A stretch of DNA of 57,235 nucleotides from Xylaria sp. FL1777 (GCA_022578965.1 MU400750.1:1-57235), one strand, 5' to 3'; shown: positions 1 to 11,707, counted from the first letter of the stretch. The notes: a model not told the origin generated them from the sequence alone. Program-made: numbers and translations.

Positions 1-420
1 TATTAAATTATAGTTATAAATTAACTATAAATTAATTAATATATTTATAAATACTTTTAATAATATTATTAATTATTAGCTTAATTAAATTATTACTTTT
101 AAAACTAAGCTTTATAATTTTATTATTATTTTTAGCTATTTTATTAAATTAATACTAAAATATATAAAGTAAAAATAAAGTTAAAAAATAAAATAAAAAG
201 TAAATAAAATATTAATATATTATATAAAAGTTTATTTAAAATATAATATTATAAAGCTACTTAAATAACTATTTATACTTTTTAAATATTAGCTTAAAAC
301 TTTATAATTATTACGTAAAGTTAGGTTTATACTTAAAAAAATAAATATTAAAAAAAAAACATCTTTTAAGTATAGTACTAAAAAACTATGTATAAATATT
401 ACTAATTTAGGTAAAGCTAG
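1..420. repeat. AT-only block, probable RIP-decayed repeat
   Basis: The sequence is almost exclusively A and T, with isolated G/C bases, up to about position 420, where it switches abruptly to ordinary composition. No coding frame can be read. In Pezizomycotina such blocks are usually transposons worn down by repeat-induced point mutation. The element type cannot be recognised, and the block continues beyond the left edge. Confidence 0.7.
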
Positions 421-1112
421 TCTGTGCTCCTTAGGTTCCTGCATAGCAACTGTCGCACGGTGTACACCATAGCCTGTGCTGCCTAGAAGCCACATGCATG
501 GCATGAATCTACCGGTACCTACATAGCCCTATACAGAACCCTACAGGATCTTATTATAGGTAGCTTAGCGAATATCACCACGGCACCGGAACTTCGGCCG
601 GCTATTCGGCTTGCTGTTATTCTTAGAAATTCAAGAATATTTCTGCCTGTCAAATTCAGTGGAAGCTTGCATCCATCCCACCTAAATGAGCGCGAGATGC
701 CTGAGCCTAATCACCGCCCCCGGGGCCGCCTAAATGCCCTCGTCGCAACCAAGAAGACGCACAGACTACACGCGCCAACTCGTACACCGACACTCTGGCG
801 ACTTACAACAGCAGGTAGATAGGGAATTCAAGTAACACCATAACGAAGGCAGTTCGCAATATGCCTTGCACTCACGTAAAGACTGCTACAAAACTTGGTA
901 CAACGACAACAAACTTGCGACAAAAGATATAGTATAGTTATTGAATAATGAGTCTTTGCTAGTGGTCATCGCCTCCTAGCTCTTCGCTGCTATCTAAGCA
1001 GCTACTAAGTAATGATGAAGCAAGGGAACAGTAAGGAACTGATTACAGTAATGTCTAGTAGTACACTCCGACCAATCTTACAAAGAAATCCTCCATGTGT
1101 AACGGGTCTCCC
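421..1112. other. Intergenic, no gene seen
   Basis: Ordinary-composition DNA between the AT-only block and the J-domain gene. I see no credible exon. It would contain the 3' UTR of the minus-strand J-domain gene at its right end. Confidence 0.5.
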
Positions 1113-1686
1113 CTAACATCTGATGGATGTCCTGAAGGGAAATTGTAAGCTCTGCCATCTCGCGAAAAAATCGTCTATCGTGCGGTTGCACCCTGACATC
1201 TTGCGACGGTTCTCTTCCATTATGCGACGGCTCTCTTCCAGTCTGCGTAGACCCTCCTCCATCCTGCGCCGGTATTCCTCCATCTTGAGACGTTGGGCTT
1301 CTGCCCGGCGCTCTTCTTCTGTGCCAGCTAGCTTCTCGTTCTCCTGTGTGCGCTGCCGGTATATTGCCCATTCCTCGCGTATACTGGGGTATTTTACGTC
1401 ATACACCTCGCGCCTTGTCGCGTCGCACAGGCACTCATATGCTTCCTGAGCCTGTTATGTGCTTTAGGTCAGCCTACAGCGGTTCGCAAACACGTGGCAG
1501 CGTAGGTTCTTTCCTTACCTTGCGGAACCTGGGTGTGTGGGTAGCCTCGTTGTTGTTCTTGTCTGGGTGTGTTTCCTTTGCCAACTTGTAAAATGCATGT
1601 CGGATTTCTTGTGGGCTGGCGTCTTGGGACACTCCCAGGTCTTCATAGTAGTCCACACAAGTCGGGGGTTGAAGCTGGAAACCCAT
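1113..1686 (-). CDS. J-domain (DnaJ-like) protein with charged coiled-coil tail
   Basis: Two exons on the minus strand, 1686-1519 and 1451-1113, joined in phase 0 across a 67-base intron (donor GTAAGG, acceptor CAG), give about 168 aa. Residues 12-70 form a J domain: DYYEDLGV, helix II, then the diagnostic HPD in ETHPDKN, and after the intron AQEAYECLCDATRREVYD. The rest is a highly charged R/E-rich helix (about residues 80-140), probably coiled coil. J proteins stimulate the ATPase of Hsp70 chaperones, so this is a co-chaperone. The client and compartment are unknown; no signal peptide or membrane segment is seen. The extreme C-terminus could be altered by an unrecognised further intron. Confidence 0.75.
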
Positions 1687-3763
1687 TTTGTCTGTTTGGT
1701 TCGTGTTTAATGTCCAATTACTGTGGTTGGAATGAGAGGCCGTCGTGATGGTGATGGTGATGTTGATGTTTGATCAGATAGATTCGCGCGAAGTGACACT
1801 TATCCCGAGCATGAGAGTTGAAAATGGTATACAATACAATACAAGAGAGAGCAGCAGAGAGAGAGAAGATCGACGTGTTTATTTATTGCACAGAGGCAGT
1901 TGGTTCTTCAGGGCTTTACAGCTTACCCGCGCCGTTGGCGCGTCCACGCGTGGGCGGTCATGTCGTGACACGCATTTCGAGTGGCTTGGAGGAGGGTAGG
2001 CATCCTACCATTCCAGGCCAATCAAGGCCAGTCCAGCGCAATCAAGAGGACAACTGTTTCGCTGACCGCTTCGCGCAGCGCACATGTAAGAGGGGAGAGG
2101 TAGTATGTACTTGAAATTATGCCTCAGACCTGCAGGTACGGGAAAGCACACTGCCATTCTGTCATCCACAGGTGACCAGTTATGTCAAGAGACCAAGCCG
2201 GTGTCGGGCAGGGTAACGTCGACGCTGCCAATGGCGGCGGGACCCCGGGTGGACTGCGTGGACTGCGTGGACTGCGTGTGGACTGCGTGCTCGTTAACCA
2301 TGCCGGCTGATGCATGGCGAAACGCGTGCAATGAAAGGGAGGTGAAAGGGAGGTGTTGGGGTAACCCAATGACAAGCGCAGATCCGGATATTTGGGTTAT
2401 GTGACATCATGTTTGCTACCAGAATGCATGCTGACAGCAGGCAGTAGTCGAGATATCGAGGCAGAGAAAACCCCTTCAGGAAGGTCGCCGTCCGGCCAAG
2501 TCCCGAAATCTGATAACATGGCCGAACAGGGTAGCCATATGTTGGCTTTGTTATACGGTCCAGCTGGAGAAGACCGGTGTGAGATAGCTAACTGCTTTTC
2601 CATTTTCCACAAATAGCGGGCAAGTTTCAGCTGCGCAGTGCAATAAACCCTACCTAACTGGAGGGGGTTTCCTGGGTTTTTCGGGGTCCTGGGTTTCGAG
2701 GTTTCGAGGATTCTGGGCATAACCTGAGGCCTAGGTAATACATGGTAGGTAGGTACCTAATCTACCTGCAAAATAGTTTCGATTTTGGGGGGGAATATGT
2801 CTCTATCGAGGTGATGCTGTTAGAAGACTTTCCATATATCTTCCAGGTTGGGGATAGGTATAGAAACTGTACTGCCGTTACCTCCTATCAACCATGTTTG
2901 TACATCCGCGGTCGACCATGATAACATAATATGATGGCGACGCGTCGGTGAGCTCTTTGCACACTCGTAATAATTATGCATGGATTTCTAATGATGTAAT
3001 ATATTTCGTTGAGCAATCCAAATCCGTCCATGTGCATACGCAGTAGAGCCTAAGCAGTTTCAATGCAGTCAGCTACTATACATGTGAATGAACCCCGGCA
3101 GCAGATGCATTACCTTCAGTACTTACCTATGTAGATACCTACACCACAGTTAAGTAGGTTCAACTAAGTCGCGTAAGGCTCGCTCCAAGCAGTGTGCAAT
3201 GCAGGGCGAATCCCCCGCCCCCCGCATACCGATGGCTATAATTATTAGGGCTCCCTTCCAACCTAGCACTGTATAAGGTACGCGTAGATACGACGAGTCG
3301 TATAGAATATCATATCAGTGCAGACTCCGATTGTTTGAGGTTTTTTTTAGAGATTTTTTGTTTTATTTTTTCCCGATTTTCTAAAGCAAAACTCATTCAG
3401 AATGAGATCAATTATCAAGTACCGCTTTGCTCCTCTCCTTTGTCAGTTTGTTTAACTGTCGGTGAACTGAACAGTTCATCATACATAGGGAGGTATATGA
3501 TGACCTAATGTAAATAGTAGATCACATAAGTATCCACGTCAACATCCCTGCAAACGCGTCCCTGTCTCCCATGCAATAATGCATCCATGGAGAGGATTCC
3601 CTTCTGTTCAATCTGACCCGAGGGATCGATACCATGCATGAATAGGAATGAATAAGGCATGACGCCAGGGCCTCGGTTTGGCTTCATCCCTGAAGTGCAA
3701 TCACAAAGCCGAAAGGACCCTCGGCACCTATCGCTTTGTAATCCACCATGGCCGAGGAGCCCC
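1687..3763. other. Intergenic, 2.1 kb, no gene seen
   Basis: Contains the presumed promoter of the J-domain gene and a short tandem repeat (see separate entry). Short open frames are scattered on both strands, but none shows a family motif or a supported splice structure. Poly-T and T-rich runs occur at about 3340-3370. Confidence 0.5.
2250..2291. repeat. GGACTGCGT short tandem repeat
   Basis: Four near-perfect copies of the 9-mer GGACTGCGT, the last interrupted by GTG, lie back to back. Three clean units are in register, so translated frames here show repeated VDC. Shortly after (about 2332-2354) GAAAGGGAGGT is also duplicated. Confidence 0.7.
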
Positions 3764-4159
3764 CTACGTTAGCTCCGTGCATACAATAAACCCAACGATG
3801 ACAGTAGAAGTCTCTGACAAAACAGCCGGGTGGCCGAGACGGAAAGCGTTACTACGGAAACCAGTGGAAATCTCGGAGACTTCTGCGTCGCACGTGACGT
3901 TTGGGCTGCCGAGGGAGTACAGCACCGAGACTTTGTTGAGCACCGTTTTATTCCTGTACGCTGGTCCGACTGGCACTCTGATGGTTGTTCTGGTGAGACC
4001 GATACTACTGCCTTTGTGACGGGCCACGACCAGGATGGGAATATGTAGATCCCAATGAGGAGGAGGTCGGTTGGTGGGACTTTGGGCATCCGCGCTCCAT
4101 TTGGGGAGTCTCATAGCGGCGAAGCAGGCAATCAGGAGAGGTAGAAGTGCGGTGTGCAT
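3764..4159 (-). CDS. Small secreted protein (candidate)
   Basis: Single-exon frame of 131 aa. The N-terminus MHTALLPLLIACFAAMRL is a plausible signal peptide, followed by a Pro-rich segment. The C-terminal half contains VTCDAEVSE, then PAVLSETSTVIVGFIVC, a two-Cys pattern that resembles the C-terminal core of fungal small secreted proteins as I remember them (VTC..., then LST..VTVGSIxC). There is no catalytic motif. The role is unknown; such proteins are often effector-like or cell-surface. It stands alone between two gene-poor stretches. A longer model using a GCTAAC branch point near the stop is possible, but the current end fits the family pattern. Confidence 0.5.
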   Translation of the reverse strand: MHTALLPLLIACFAAMRLPKWSADAQSPTNRPPPHWDLHIPILVVARHKGSSIGLTRTTIRVPVGPAYRNKTVLNKVSVLYSLGSPNVTCDAEVSEISTGFRSNAFRLGHPAVLSETSTVIVGFIVCTELT

Positions 4160-6999
4160 CTTGAATTGTGATTTCTGGTTAAATTGCAGATGTAACTTAT
4201 CAAGGTATCGATATGCATAGATGGGGTGCTATGGTTGCGAAATCGTGGCGAGAGTGAGGAAGCGAGTGGGTGTGGTGTTGTGGATATGAAGAATAGGATT
4301 ATGCATTCTTTCGAGATGGTTCTTCGCTATCAGATATACCACATGGAGAACGCCATCACTAGTAATAGCTAAACTACCTTAGCAGCGTTGGTTTCCAGCG
4401 AATGTATCTAGATATTTTGTGAATCATCGTGTGTCAACACACTTTAGTTTAAGTAAGCGCTACCCATTGGGCACGGTATATGTTCACATAGCAGAGTTAT
4501 AGTCTTGTGCCGCCACGCTCCTAGCAAAAAGTAAAACTTTATCGGGTTGAGCTTGACTATCTATAGATGATCACATATGCTTTCAAGAAAAGTCGCGATA
4601 GACACCAACTGCTAATCTTGATAAGCGAGTTTGTGGGCATAGTACAGCTCTGTCGTTCACATTTTAGACCAGAGTAACTGAATCTTCCTCGTGAGTTTCA
4701 TAGTACTAGATTGGGCCAACACCTGCCATCTTGCCTTCATTAAAAGCTGGGCGCATCTGCGGATCATAAGCTTAGGCTAAACTCACATGTCACGAGGTTT
4801 TGTATGTAGCTGAAAGGCAACTTTATATCTAACTACAAAGTTAGTATGTTTTTACAGACCGATACAATCTAGTTTTCCTTTAAATTCTAATGTGTGTGTA
4901 ATTATCTAAGTTTGCTATGGAAAATTTCGCTGTAACTTTATAGCTTCTAGTGATATATTCGTAATTTCTCAGCAGAGCTCATTGAATATTTGAGCGGTCA
5001 TTGTTTTTATTTTACCCTATTAGCATTTTCTACCCGGTTTAAAGAAGACATAAAGTATTATTCCTCATTTAAATCACGGCAAAAAGTTGACGGGCTCCTT
5101 TAGCTACCATTAAAGTAAGGAGTATGATCTGAAGGTTGCATGGATGGTAGGTAGAGCTAATTAGAGGAGGGAAAAATATATAGTCGCTCGCAGGTTATAG
5201 ACCTTGAAGAATAGTATTGGAGTCAGAAAATTTATATATATGCTGGGCCACCTTATTGGAAAATGAGAGAGTTAGGTTGCTAAGTGCTTTCAACAACAGC
5301 ATATTGCCTTTTCACCTTGATAAATACCTACTGCAGTTCCTTGGATAACTAAACAGCGCTGGACTTATAAAATCATAACCCGCATGTCTGCTCTACAATT
5401 AAAGAATTGCCTAAGCTTTTATTATAAAATCTCTTCTAAATGTATCGTTGCGCCTAACACTAAAAGTATGACATATGGTAATGCAGTTATAGGTTAAGAT
5501 AAAATGAACATGAACATCTAGTTAGCAATTAGGCAGTTTTTACATAAATAGACATTGGTTTTATTATAGTATATTACTGAATCCATATGCACGGAGTTCA
5601 AGCACTCAATGTAAATTTAAATAGTTAAGTGTATATGTCAATAGGAGCAGAGTTGCTAATCCTTCAATGTCTAGCACTCTACCCACTTGACTACCTATAT
5701 AAACATCTCTATCAACTCCAGACAGTGGATTTCCAATAACCATAGAAACTCTCCATTAGTGCCACTACAAGAGTATGCTAACGCTCACAAAGGTATGTGA
5801 TTGATGTGGACATGGTGTTCACATAAAGCGAGGTCCTATCAATCTCTGAAGTTATCTTAACAATGCAAGTTAAACTAGCTTAGCGTATATCGTCATATCT
5901 TCCATATAGACAGTAATGATGGGGACTTACATGCTGTCCTATTATAAAGGGTACGGGAAAAACGGAATGCCTTGTCGAATTAAGCTTACCATCTGTAAGC
6001 TTTGGGGTCGTTCTAAGCGCTTCGAAATTGTATTGCTACTGTACTATATCGAATAATACTGAGATATAATAGTAATTTTGGTAACTATTGAGCACATCTT
6101 TTTTGTCATTCTCCTGCGCTTACACTATATACGGCGAAAGCCGAAGTTGGCAGAGTAAGTCCTCTGGTCTTCGTTTCTCCTGAGCTAATTTTATATGTAA
6201 CTATACTGAAATAATGCTATACTGCATAATCGTCTACTGCCAAGAGCTCTCCATTTTATCCTGTGACATGAGAACCAGGGAGACCCTGGGACGGCGTCAA
6301 AACATTTTCCGATTATTGTCAATTGCTGAGTATGAAATCATCTAATCTTCTGTAATGGATTTCACAGCAGAGAATGTGCAATATACCCTCTGCTGCGACT
6401 AATCTTCCGCGTGACAGAGTTAGGTAGAGAGTTTGTTGATACCGTTCCTGCTGCTAAAAAAGAGGCAAAAAGACCCTGGGGGGTTTCACCGCTCTTCTTG
6501 CCAAGGCTAAATGCATAAGTCTCCTTGAACCCAGGAAGCAGACATTTGCTATGGCTTAAAGAAATAAATATGACTAAAACGTAGAGGGAGAGAGGCAGAA
6601 AGGGAGAGAACGGAGCATCAGGAACTGAGCTCGGTGCGGACGGATTTGCGCATTCGCGTATTAGGCGCGTGAGTCAGTCTCCGTAGGGCGGGTGTTTATT
6701 TCTTTGCATATCATTACATAATGCCCTCCGGGCGCTAGTGACAAAGGTATACTCAGAAGCCATACTGAGTAACAAAGCAGCTGTAATTGACAACGGTAGC
6801 TAGTATGATTATCAGCCAATTGCAAGGTATTTAGTCGAACGACAAGTTTCATGCATAAGTCCTCTGAGCTTCTGCTGTCGACTAAAATGTTTCTCAGCCA
6901 TGATTTAGGAAATAGAATGGGGCAAGGATCTGTTGCGACACTGGAGCCTTCTAATGAAAGGATCGCGGAGGATCCGTCGAGGATACGCAGGGTTGTACG
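4160..6999. repeat. ORF-free AT-leaning stretch, probable decayed repeat
   Basis: About 2.5 kb (4160-6660) has no open frame of 60 codons on any strand, which is striking for this genome. The DNA is AT-leaning and shows no clear terminal repeats. This fits an old, RIP-mutated transposon, but the class is not recognisable. The last 350 bases form the upstream region of the GH114 gene. Confidence 0.5.
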
Positions 7000-7947
7000 A
7001 TGAACGTAGCAGTTCAGAGACAGGCTGAATGGCACAAAGAGACTTCTCAGGTTAGCAGCAGTGCAGCAATTTCTGCGTCCTGGAAACAACAAGTCTTTAC
7101 ACAGAGATACAACATTATTCTCACCATGGTTGGCGTCGTTACCCTCGCACTTAGTCTCGGGCTCGGGATTGGCCTTACGCGGGCCTGCCCAGGAGGGAAG
7201 CGAGCCGTCAATATCATCCAGCCATCCGTGGGCACAACCTGGGACTATCCCCTCGGGTTCTCGCTCACCACATCCAACGCCAACATGAGCACGGTCTTCT
7301 ACCCCGTGGACCTGGAAAACACGTCAGCGGACACCATCACGGCGCTCAAGGGCGCGGGGCACACAATCGTCTGCTATTTCAGCGCAGGTAGCGTAGAGGA
7401 CTACCGCTCGGATGCGGACGAGTTCCCGGCGTCGGCGATCGGCAACACACTGGACGGGTGGCCGGACGAGAAGTGGCTCGACATCCGCAACGCCGAAGTG
7501 CGCTCGATCATGGCCACGCGCATCGCGAGCGCGGCCTCGAAGGGCTGCGTTGGCGTCGACGCGGACAACATCGACGGGTACCAGAACAACCCGGGCTTCG
7601 ACTTCACGGAGGACGACACGGTGGACTACGTGCGGTATCTGGCGGAGACGGCGCACGATGCCGGGCTGGCTTACGGGCTGAAGAACGGCGGTGCCATCGT
7701 CGCCCGCGTCATCGATGTTGCCGAGTGGGCGATTAATGAGGAGTGCGCCGAGTACGAGGAGTGCGCGGACTGGGCGCCGTTCGTAGAAGCTGGGAAGCCC
7801 GTCTTTCATGTCGAGTACACTGAGGACGACGACGCGACGAGCGTAAGCGCTGCGAAGATGGCGAAGGCGTGCGCCGCCGATGGGCAGACTGGGTTCTCGA
7901 GCATTGTGAAGCACTACAGCCTTGATGATTGGGTTGTCTACTGCTAG
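7000..7947 (+). CDS. GH114 endo-alpha-1,4-polygalactosaminidase, Ega3-like, membrane-anchored
   Basis: Single exon, 315 aa. A cytosolic tail of about 40 residues is followed by one transmembrane segment (about 43-62, VGVVTLALSLGLGIGLT), so the catalytic domain (about 70-315) faces outside, type II. The domain carries GH114 hallmarks: QPSVGTTWDYPL near the start, VCYFSAGSVEDYR, VDADNIDGY and NEECAEYEEC. In this frame the Asp of DADN is residue 189 and the Glu of NEEC residue 247, the numbers I recall for the catalytic pair of Aspergillus Ega3; that supports the chosen start. The enzyme cleaves galactosamine-rich alpha-1,4 polymers. In Aspergillus it sits in the galactosaminogalactan cluster (uge3, sph3, gtb3, agd3); none of those genes is seen here. 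Confidence 0.88.
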   Translation: MNVAVQRQAEWHKETSQVSSSAAISASWKQQVFTQRYNIILTMVGVVTLALSLGLGIGLTRACPGGKRAVNIIQPSVGTTWDYPLGFSLTTSNANMSTVFYPVDLENTSADTITALKGAGHTIVCYFSAGSVEDYRSDADEFPASAIGNTLDGWPDEKWLDIRNAEVRSIMATRIASAASKGCVGVDADNIDGYQNNPGFDFTEDDTVDYVRYLAETAHDAGLAYGLKNGGAIVARVIDVAEWAINEECAEYEECADWAPFVEAGKPVFHVEYTEDDDATSVSAAKMAKACAADGQTGFSSIVKHYSLDDWVVYC

Positions 7948-9072
7948 ATGTACACTTTGTTGCAAAGGCGGTCACTTCGATCTCTCTATGCATATCCTTC
8001 TTCGTCCTGTATATAGCTTTGTGTTGGGAGCATCTTTGCGTCTATGAACCTGTACATAGGTATTAAGGTGTTAGGGAAATATACACTCGACTCTACATCC
8101 AAGATAGACATAGTGGATGCTATACGCTCTCGAGGTCACTAAGACAGGAGCCCTTCGAATATAGGGGCGCTTGGATCTTGCCTTCTTGTGGAGTAAGAAA
8201 TTTTGGAGTTGCTGGAGTCATTCTTGAGATCATGTTAATCACTGGCCATGTCTTTGTTAAGGCGTGATGAACCAAGGGAAAACCCCCCAGCGACAGCCAC
8301 TTCGGACCTCTGCGAATGTGTCTCTTCGAGAGGCGCTGGATAAACGTTGGACTCGATTCAGATTTGACTCTAGGATCTGCTGAGCTAGGTACCTAGGGTA
8401 CATACTTAGTCCGTCAACTTTGACTCCCGTGTCTTCATCTTTCCGGCTAAGATATCCTAGTACAGATTTAACCAGTACAGTTTGGCCGTTAAATACCGTG
8501 TCAAAATCGTGTGCACGAGACTGGGCGAGATTTTGTGACTTTAAAAGCGAAAGGACTTCCTCGATTTCATTTTCCTTGGTCACGTATAGCGTAATCGACC
8601 AAGGACACCCACATCGCTATCGAATTCAAGGGCCTCGACGAAGGAATCTAATTCCGAAAGGGGATCGACGAATCTCGGGATCTGGAGAGTCTATTTTCAT
8701 TGTGCTCTGCTGCTACTCTCTGGATTTACAGGAGGGGGGCCCGGGTGCCGAACTTTTGCCGGGCGCGGCATGGTACCTGAAGCCGTGCTTAGATAGGACG
8801 AGGTACGTACCTTATCGGAAAAGTGGAACTTGGAGCTTTAGAGCTTGGATCCAAAATTTTCAATCTGCGGCTTCACATTTCGACCTCGACAGCTTGTGTA
8901 CCTACTAATAGCGGCAGACTGATCTCAACGTGTTCTGGGCGCATTGTCGACCTGTCGCAGCCGACATACCATCACAAACGTAATTGAGACGCCAATTACG
9001 CTTGTTTGCCCCCCGAACCCCTCAGACCTACACATCGATCCACGTCGCGACCGACCACCCCGTAACTGCAAC
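7948..9072. other. Intergenic between GH114 and NOP56
   Basis: Contains the GH114 3' UTR and the NOP56 promoter/5' UTR. A palindromic TAGGTACCTA-type motif lies at about 8388. Short frames on both strands show no family motif. I see no gene. Confidence 0.5.
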
Positions 9073-11707
9073 ATGCCGCACATCGACTATCTCCTGCACG
9101 AGGTCAGCACTCTGCAACCCGTTCCTACATCTGTCTAGTCTAGTCTAGCCTAGCCAAGTCGTTCTTTTACTCTTTCCTCTGCTTGTTGGCTGAACCAACG
9201 AGGAACTATACCATCACCGCCGGATCTTGCTAACCCCTTCGCCGTGAGTTAGTCTGCAACCGGATACGCCATCTTCAAGGTCGTCCACCAGCAAGATGAT
9301 ATTGGCTTAAGGATGGACGAGGTGAAGGCAGCTGCCGATGACCTCTCCAAGCTCGGCAAGATGATCAGCCTCACCTCGTATGCTGTCTGGAGATCAGCCG
9401 CCGAGGCTCTGGAGAACATCCATTCTATCAGCGAGGGCTTGATGACCGATTACCTGAAATCCACCATCGAGCTCAACGTACCCGCCTCCAAGAAGAGTAA
9501 AATTGTCCTGGGTGTCGCCGATAAGCAGCTCGCCGGAAATATCAAGGCTGCGTTCCCTGGGATTGAGGCTGAGACTGGCGACACGTCTGAGGCTGTCGCC
9601 TATTTGCTTCGCGGCATTCGTCTCCATTCGTCTGCGCTATTCAAGGATCTGCGAGAAGGCGACGAGGAGAAGGCCCAATTGGGTCTTGGCCATGCTTGTA
9701 CGTGTTTTGATGTCTTGAGGGTTCTGATAGTATCTCGCTGACATTATCCCTAGATTCGCGTAGCAAAGTAAAATTCAATGTTCATAGGAATGATAACCAT
9801 AGTAAGTCGTTCGCTATCTTATTTCCCCCTCTGCTTCCGTCCCCGCCGCGGCGCCCGAAAAAAATACTGGAAGCCGGGATAGGACGAAAAACCCTGTTCT
9901 ACAACAACAATTACTGACACATCCACTATAGTTATTCGCTCTATTGCTACGTATGTCAGACACCAGCGCTACCCCCTAACTAGACTATTATTAACATTAG
10001 ACTTGTTAGCTTGGACAACCTTGACAAGGTATGCGTTCCATACTCTAGTTTTGATGTCCCTTTGAAGTCATATATGCCACACTTTCCGCTGCAGTTGCTC
10101 CCCAATACTTCCCAATTTTGTTGGAGTTTGTGATGGCAATGATATATTCTAACTCGTAGTCTAGGGCATCAACCTTTTTTCTCAGAAACTGTGAGTATTA
10201 CAAATGGTCAATTCCGTTCTCTGTGGCTAGTCTCGGAGCAGATATCTCTCAGTTGATTTTGTGATCAAACACTCTACTTCTTTTGTGAGACTGCTCAATT
10301 CAGAAAGTATTCTAACCTTTGTTTAGTCGGGAATGGTATAGCTGGCATTTCCCAGAATTAGTAAGCAAGCTTAATAACTCTGAAATATGATGTATACTAA
10401 CTCTGGGTGCTTCAGTACGCCATCTGCTCTGATAATCTCACGTATGCTAAGGTTGCGCGTTTTGTCGGAGATAAGGGCTCATTAGGGGATGACAAGCTTC
10501 ATGAGCTTGCTGGACTTATAGGCGATGACGAGGAAAAGGCAGCTGAAATCATCCTAAAGGCGAAGATGTCTATGGGAAGAGAGTTGAGCGAGATCGACCT
10601 TGAGAACGTCCTCACATTCGCCGCAAAGGTCGAAAGCTTGGCAGGCAAGGCTCGAATTCTCCTAATATTAAACTCGCGAGTACTGACTGTTTTTCTTTCA
10701 ATCAGAGTACCGCAGAACCTTATTCTCTTATTTGACTGATAAGATGAGTACCGTGGCACCAAATCTCGCTACTTTGAGTTAGTAACCTCCTGCAACCCTT
10801 GCATGCTAGAGAGAGAGCGCGATGCTTATCCCTCTCAAATCTTATCTGGCCATCCCTTTTACCATTGGTCGTCATAGCTGACTTTTACCCTCGAACAGTT
10901 GGTGACGTGGTTGCTGCACGCCTGATACAGAAGGCAGGATCTCTTACAAATCTCTCTAAATACCCTGCGTCAACCCTCCAGATCTTGGGCGCAGAAAAAG
11001 CTGTATGTGCTCGATTCAAACCTCGTCCTCCCGCAGTCCCACCAAAGCTTACGGAAGTTGTGTAGCTGTTCAGGGCCCTGAAGACTAAGTCTAATACGCC
11101 TAAATACGGCCTTATCTATTCTTCCAGTTTCATTGGAAGAGCTTCACAAAAGGACCGTGGTAGAATTAGCAGATATCTTGCAAATAAGTGTAGTATTGCG
11201 TGAGTAATCTCCCAGACCCTCATCTCTTTTATCTAGACTGAAATAGCAATGACTGATCTCACTTGTTGCAGTGCGCGTATTGATAACTTCTCTGAGCAAC
11301 CTTCTAAGAAGTTTGGTGAGGTTCTGCGTGGCCAGGTTGAAGACAGATTGGAATTCTATGCTTCGGGTAAGAAACCCACGAAGAATGCTGATGCCATGGT
11401 AAGTCGACTCTGTTTATCCTGATCATTGTACCTACTAATATCTCCGTAGGACAAGGCTGTAGCAGATATGTTGGCTGAGGGCGAGAGCATGGCTATCGAC
11501 ACCGAAATGATTGACGCTCCACTCCCTTCTACTGCTCAGACACCTAAAAAGGAGAAGAAATCAAAGGACAAGACGGACAAGAGTGAGAAGAAAGACAAGA
11601 AGGAAAAGAAACGCAGACATAGTGAGGTCAAGGACACAGCAGACGCAAACGCCGAGATCGATGGCGAGAAGAAAAAGAAAAAGAAGAAGAGACACTCGGA
11701 GGCGTAA
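9073..11707 (+). CDS. NOP56: Nop56/Sik1, box C/D snoRNP core protein
   Basis: Thirteen exons: 9073-9102, 9253-9697, 9754-9801, 9932-9950, 10010-10028, 10165-10190, 10327-10360, 10416-10644, 10706-10777, 10899-11002, 11066-11199, 11272-11398 and 11450-11707. They join in frame to 514 aa. The NOP5 N-terminal domain starts [10 protein letters not shown], then [16 protein letters not shown] and [10 protein letters not shown]. The coiled coil and Nop domain follow ([55 protein letters not shown]). The C-terminus is a Lys-rich [18 protein letters not shown] tail typical of nucleolar Nop56. The protein holds the snoRNP that guides fibrillarin 2'-O-methylation of pre-rRNA. Odd points are four tiny exons (19, 19, 26, 34 bases) and a GC-AG intron (10645-10705). 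Confidence 0.95.
10645..10705 (+). other. GC-AG intron in NOP56
   Basis: The conserved Nop56 sequence ...[15 protein letters not shown] is only restored if the exon ends at CAG and the intron begins GCAAGG and ends CAATCAG (61 bases). No GT donor nearby keeps VESLA. GC donors normally compensate with a strong CAG|GCAAG context, as seen here. Confidence 0.85.

Noticed and set aside
1123..1449. Ser/Arg-rich plus-strand frame
   Set aside because: Antisense to the charged coiled coil of the J-domain gene.
3831..3856. tRNA-like GGGTGGCCGAGACGG string
   Set aside because: Resembles a Ser/Leu tRNA D-arm, but no matching acceptor stem or T-arm follows and it lies in the secreted-protein frame.
7324..7965. 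Long antisense frame (213 codons) over the GH114 gene
   Set aside because: It is a GC-codon shadow of the strongly conserved sense frame, Arg/Val-rich with no motif.
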